64,000 nucleotides of DNA from Pseudomonas hygromyciniae (GTDB lineage: Bacteria > Pseudomonadota > Gammaproteobacteria > Pseudomonadales > Pseudomonadaceae), in NCBI RefSeq assembly GCF_016925675.1, contig NZ_CP070506.1, forward strand, positions 4,214,501 to 4,278,500, given 5' to 3'. Every line of letters begins with the position of its first letter. Within the stretch, counting starts at the first letter, position 1. The notes beneath the pieces are model-generated. The model was not told the origin of the DNA, made no database searches, and worked only from the letters and a program-made list of their open reading frames with translations. Position numbers and translations under genes: made by a program. Shown piece by piece: positions 62,866 through 64,000 of this stretch.

Positions 62866-63431
62866 CAGTCCCTGGGCTCCAGGCCTATCGGGAAGAACAC
62901 CCCGCCACTCCAGACGCCCAGCCAACTCTCGCCGTCGATCCGGCGTGTTACTGCCAGTTCCACCATCTGGTAGAACACGTTGCGGTGGACCAGCGCCTCA
63001 AGGTTGTTGCGCACCAGCACGTAGGGCGAAGGCTCCTGGGTGTGTGGATCAATCACCACCCGCAACGGATGCGCCGGGCCGGCTTCGATCAGGTCTTCGA
63101 CATTGGAGGTAAACCGCAGGAGCTGGTTCTCGCCATCGCCTTCGACCTCCAGCGACACGGCCACAAAGGGCGCGTCGTCCACCTTGATCCCGACCTTTTC
63201 CACCGGCGTGATCAAGAAGTAATCATCGCCATCGCGGCGGATGATATTGGAGAACAGCTTGACCATCGGCTTACGCCCGATAGGCGTGCCCAGGTAATAC
63301 CAGGTGCCATCACGGGCGATGCGCATGTCGATATCGCCACAGAAATCCGGGTTCCACAGGTGAACCGGAGCCGGTCCCTTGCCCTTGGGCAACTGTGCCA
63401 ACAAATCATTGGCTTTGGCCGAATCCGTCAT
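62865..63431 (-). CDS. DUF1285 family protein
   Basis: This 188-residue protein (DLLAQLPKGKGPAPVHLWNP, CGDIDMRIARDGTWYYLGTP, IGRKPMVKLFSNIIRRDGDD) matches the DUF1285 family. Conserved in Pseudomonas, function unknown. Confidence 0.85.
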   Translation of the reverse strand: MTDSAKANDLLAQLPKGKGPAPVHLWNPDFCGDIDMRIARDGTWYYLGTPIGRKPMVKLFSNIIRRDGDDYFLITPVEKVGIKVDDAPFVAVSLEVEGDGENQLLRFTSNVEDLIEAGPAHPLRVVIDPHTQEPSPYVLVRNNLEALVHRNVFYQMVELAVTRRIDGESWLGVWSGGVFFPIGLEPRD

Positions 63432-63447
63432 GCTGTTCTCCTTTGAA

Positions 63448-64000
63448 TTACTGGTCGCTCATGCCCAGCAGGCTGCGGGCATACTGGCGCAGCGGTGGGC
63501 CAAGCAGATCTTCGGGTTTGTTGTCGTGGAACGTCAGTAAACCGCCACGACTGCGAATCCGTGCAGTATCGATCAAATACTGGGTGCTGGTCTCGATCAA
63601 CATAATCTGGATCACCCCGCTGTCGACACCCAGCCGATCCAGGGCTTCCTGATCGGCCCACTCATCTGCATTGCCGATGCGATCATCCGCCTTGGCGAAG
63701 CGCGTATACAACAGGTAATGGGCCCCCACCTCGCGGGCTTCGGCCATGGCCTGCTCCAGTCCTTGCGGGGCGCGGGCGCGGCGGACCATGGGGAAGTATT
63801 CGATAAAACCATTGAAGGCTTCTTCGGCCACCACATTGGGACGCGGATAGGCGCTGCCCGGCGGCGTGAACGCGCCCTGGGCGATAAATACAAACGAATC
63901 GGGCTGTATGCGAACCGAGTTGGAGCGACGGGTATCGCTGTGATCCAGCAAACCGGCATCGCTCATCTGATAGCGAGTGCCTTCGGCCATATCGCTGACT
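63448..64000 (-). CDS. DUF4823 lipoprotein, 5' end outside the window
   Basis: The C-terminal 180 or so residues of a DUF4823 lipoprotein are present (VSDMAEGTRYQMSDAGLLDH, SFVFIAQGAF, MVRRARAPQGLEQAMAEARE). The frame is open to the window edge and the expected lipoprotein signal lies beyond it. Confidence 0.82.
   Translation of the reverse strand, partial: VSDMAEGTRYQMSDAGLLDHSDTRRSNSVRIQPDSFVFIAQGAFTPPGSAYPRPNVVAEEAFNGFIEYFPMVRRARAPQGLEQAMAEAREVGAHYLLYTRFAKADDRIGNADEWADQEALDRLGVDSGVIQIMLIETSTQYLIDTARIRSRGGLLTFHDNKPEDLLGPPLRQYARSLLGMSDQ

Overview
The window is chromosomal DNA of a Pseudomonas, most likely of the P. fluorescens group. This rests on GC-rich core genes whose products read as typical fluorescent-pseudomonad proteins, REP/REPIN repeats of the GTAGGAGC / GGGAGCGGGC kind, and etfBA and ETF:ubiquinone oxidoreductase lying back to back. 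The species call is inference from gene content, not from a marker gene.

Layout. (1) 1-2768: host genes, namely a truncated HAD hydrolase, a DUF2784 membrane protein, an M24-type peptidase, a decayed alpha/beta-hydrolase fragment and a lipoprotein. (2) About 3.0-34.1 kb: one intact-looking temperate prophage of the P2/HP1 type, inserted in the 3' end of a tRNA-Ser(GGA) gene. A 109-bp imperfect direct repeat (2931-3039 and 33971-34079, offset 31,040 bp, last 29 bp identical) marks attL and attR. (3) 34.1-64 kb: host core genes for fatty-acid oxidation and electron transfer, a transglutaminase / alpha-E / ATP-grasp operon, envelope lipoproteins, transcription regulators and transporters.

Prophage organisation. 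The left end carries an AT-rich cargo segment: a very acidic 87-aa protein and a two-helix membrane protein with a distant resemblance to abortive-infection proteins. From 5.2 to 22.7 kb all genes read leftward in morphogenesis order: scaffold/protease, capsid, small terminase, head completion, tail completion gpR/gpS, sheath, tube, a DksA-like zinc finger, a lysis cassette (holin candidate, endolysin, nested Rz/Rz1), a tail chaperone with a -1 slippery site, tape measure, baseplate, fibre and spike. Rightward from 22.9 kb come large terminase, portal and the late activator Ogr. A leftward repressor faces a rightward Cro-like / YmfL-like / primase-helicase early operon, followed by small genes and a tyrosine integrase beside attR. 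One tail gene is interrupted by a frameshift at a run of six G; the other expected genes look full length.

Host genes working together. A crotonase, a FadB-like multifunctional enzyme with its thiolase, EtfA/EtfB and ETF:ubiquinone oxidoreductase form a beta-oxidation and electron-delivery route. The ETF-QO promoter (TTGGAC, 17 bp, TATAAT) has directly upstream a CAAAC-N4-GTTTG site that fits the published PsrA operator consensus, which suggests fatty-acid control.

Candidate new biology: the acidic protein plus membrane protein cargo at the prophage left end, a possible small RNA near 46.6 kb, and several undescribed prophage mini-genes, including a 97-aa P-loop protein and a 56-aa Cys/His protein.
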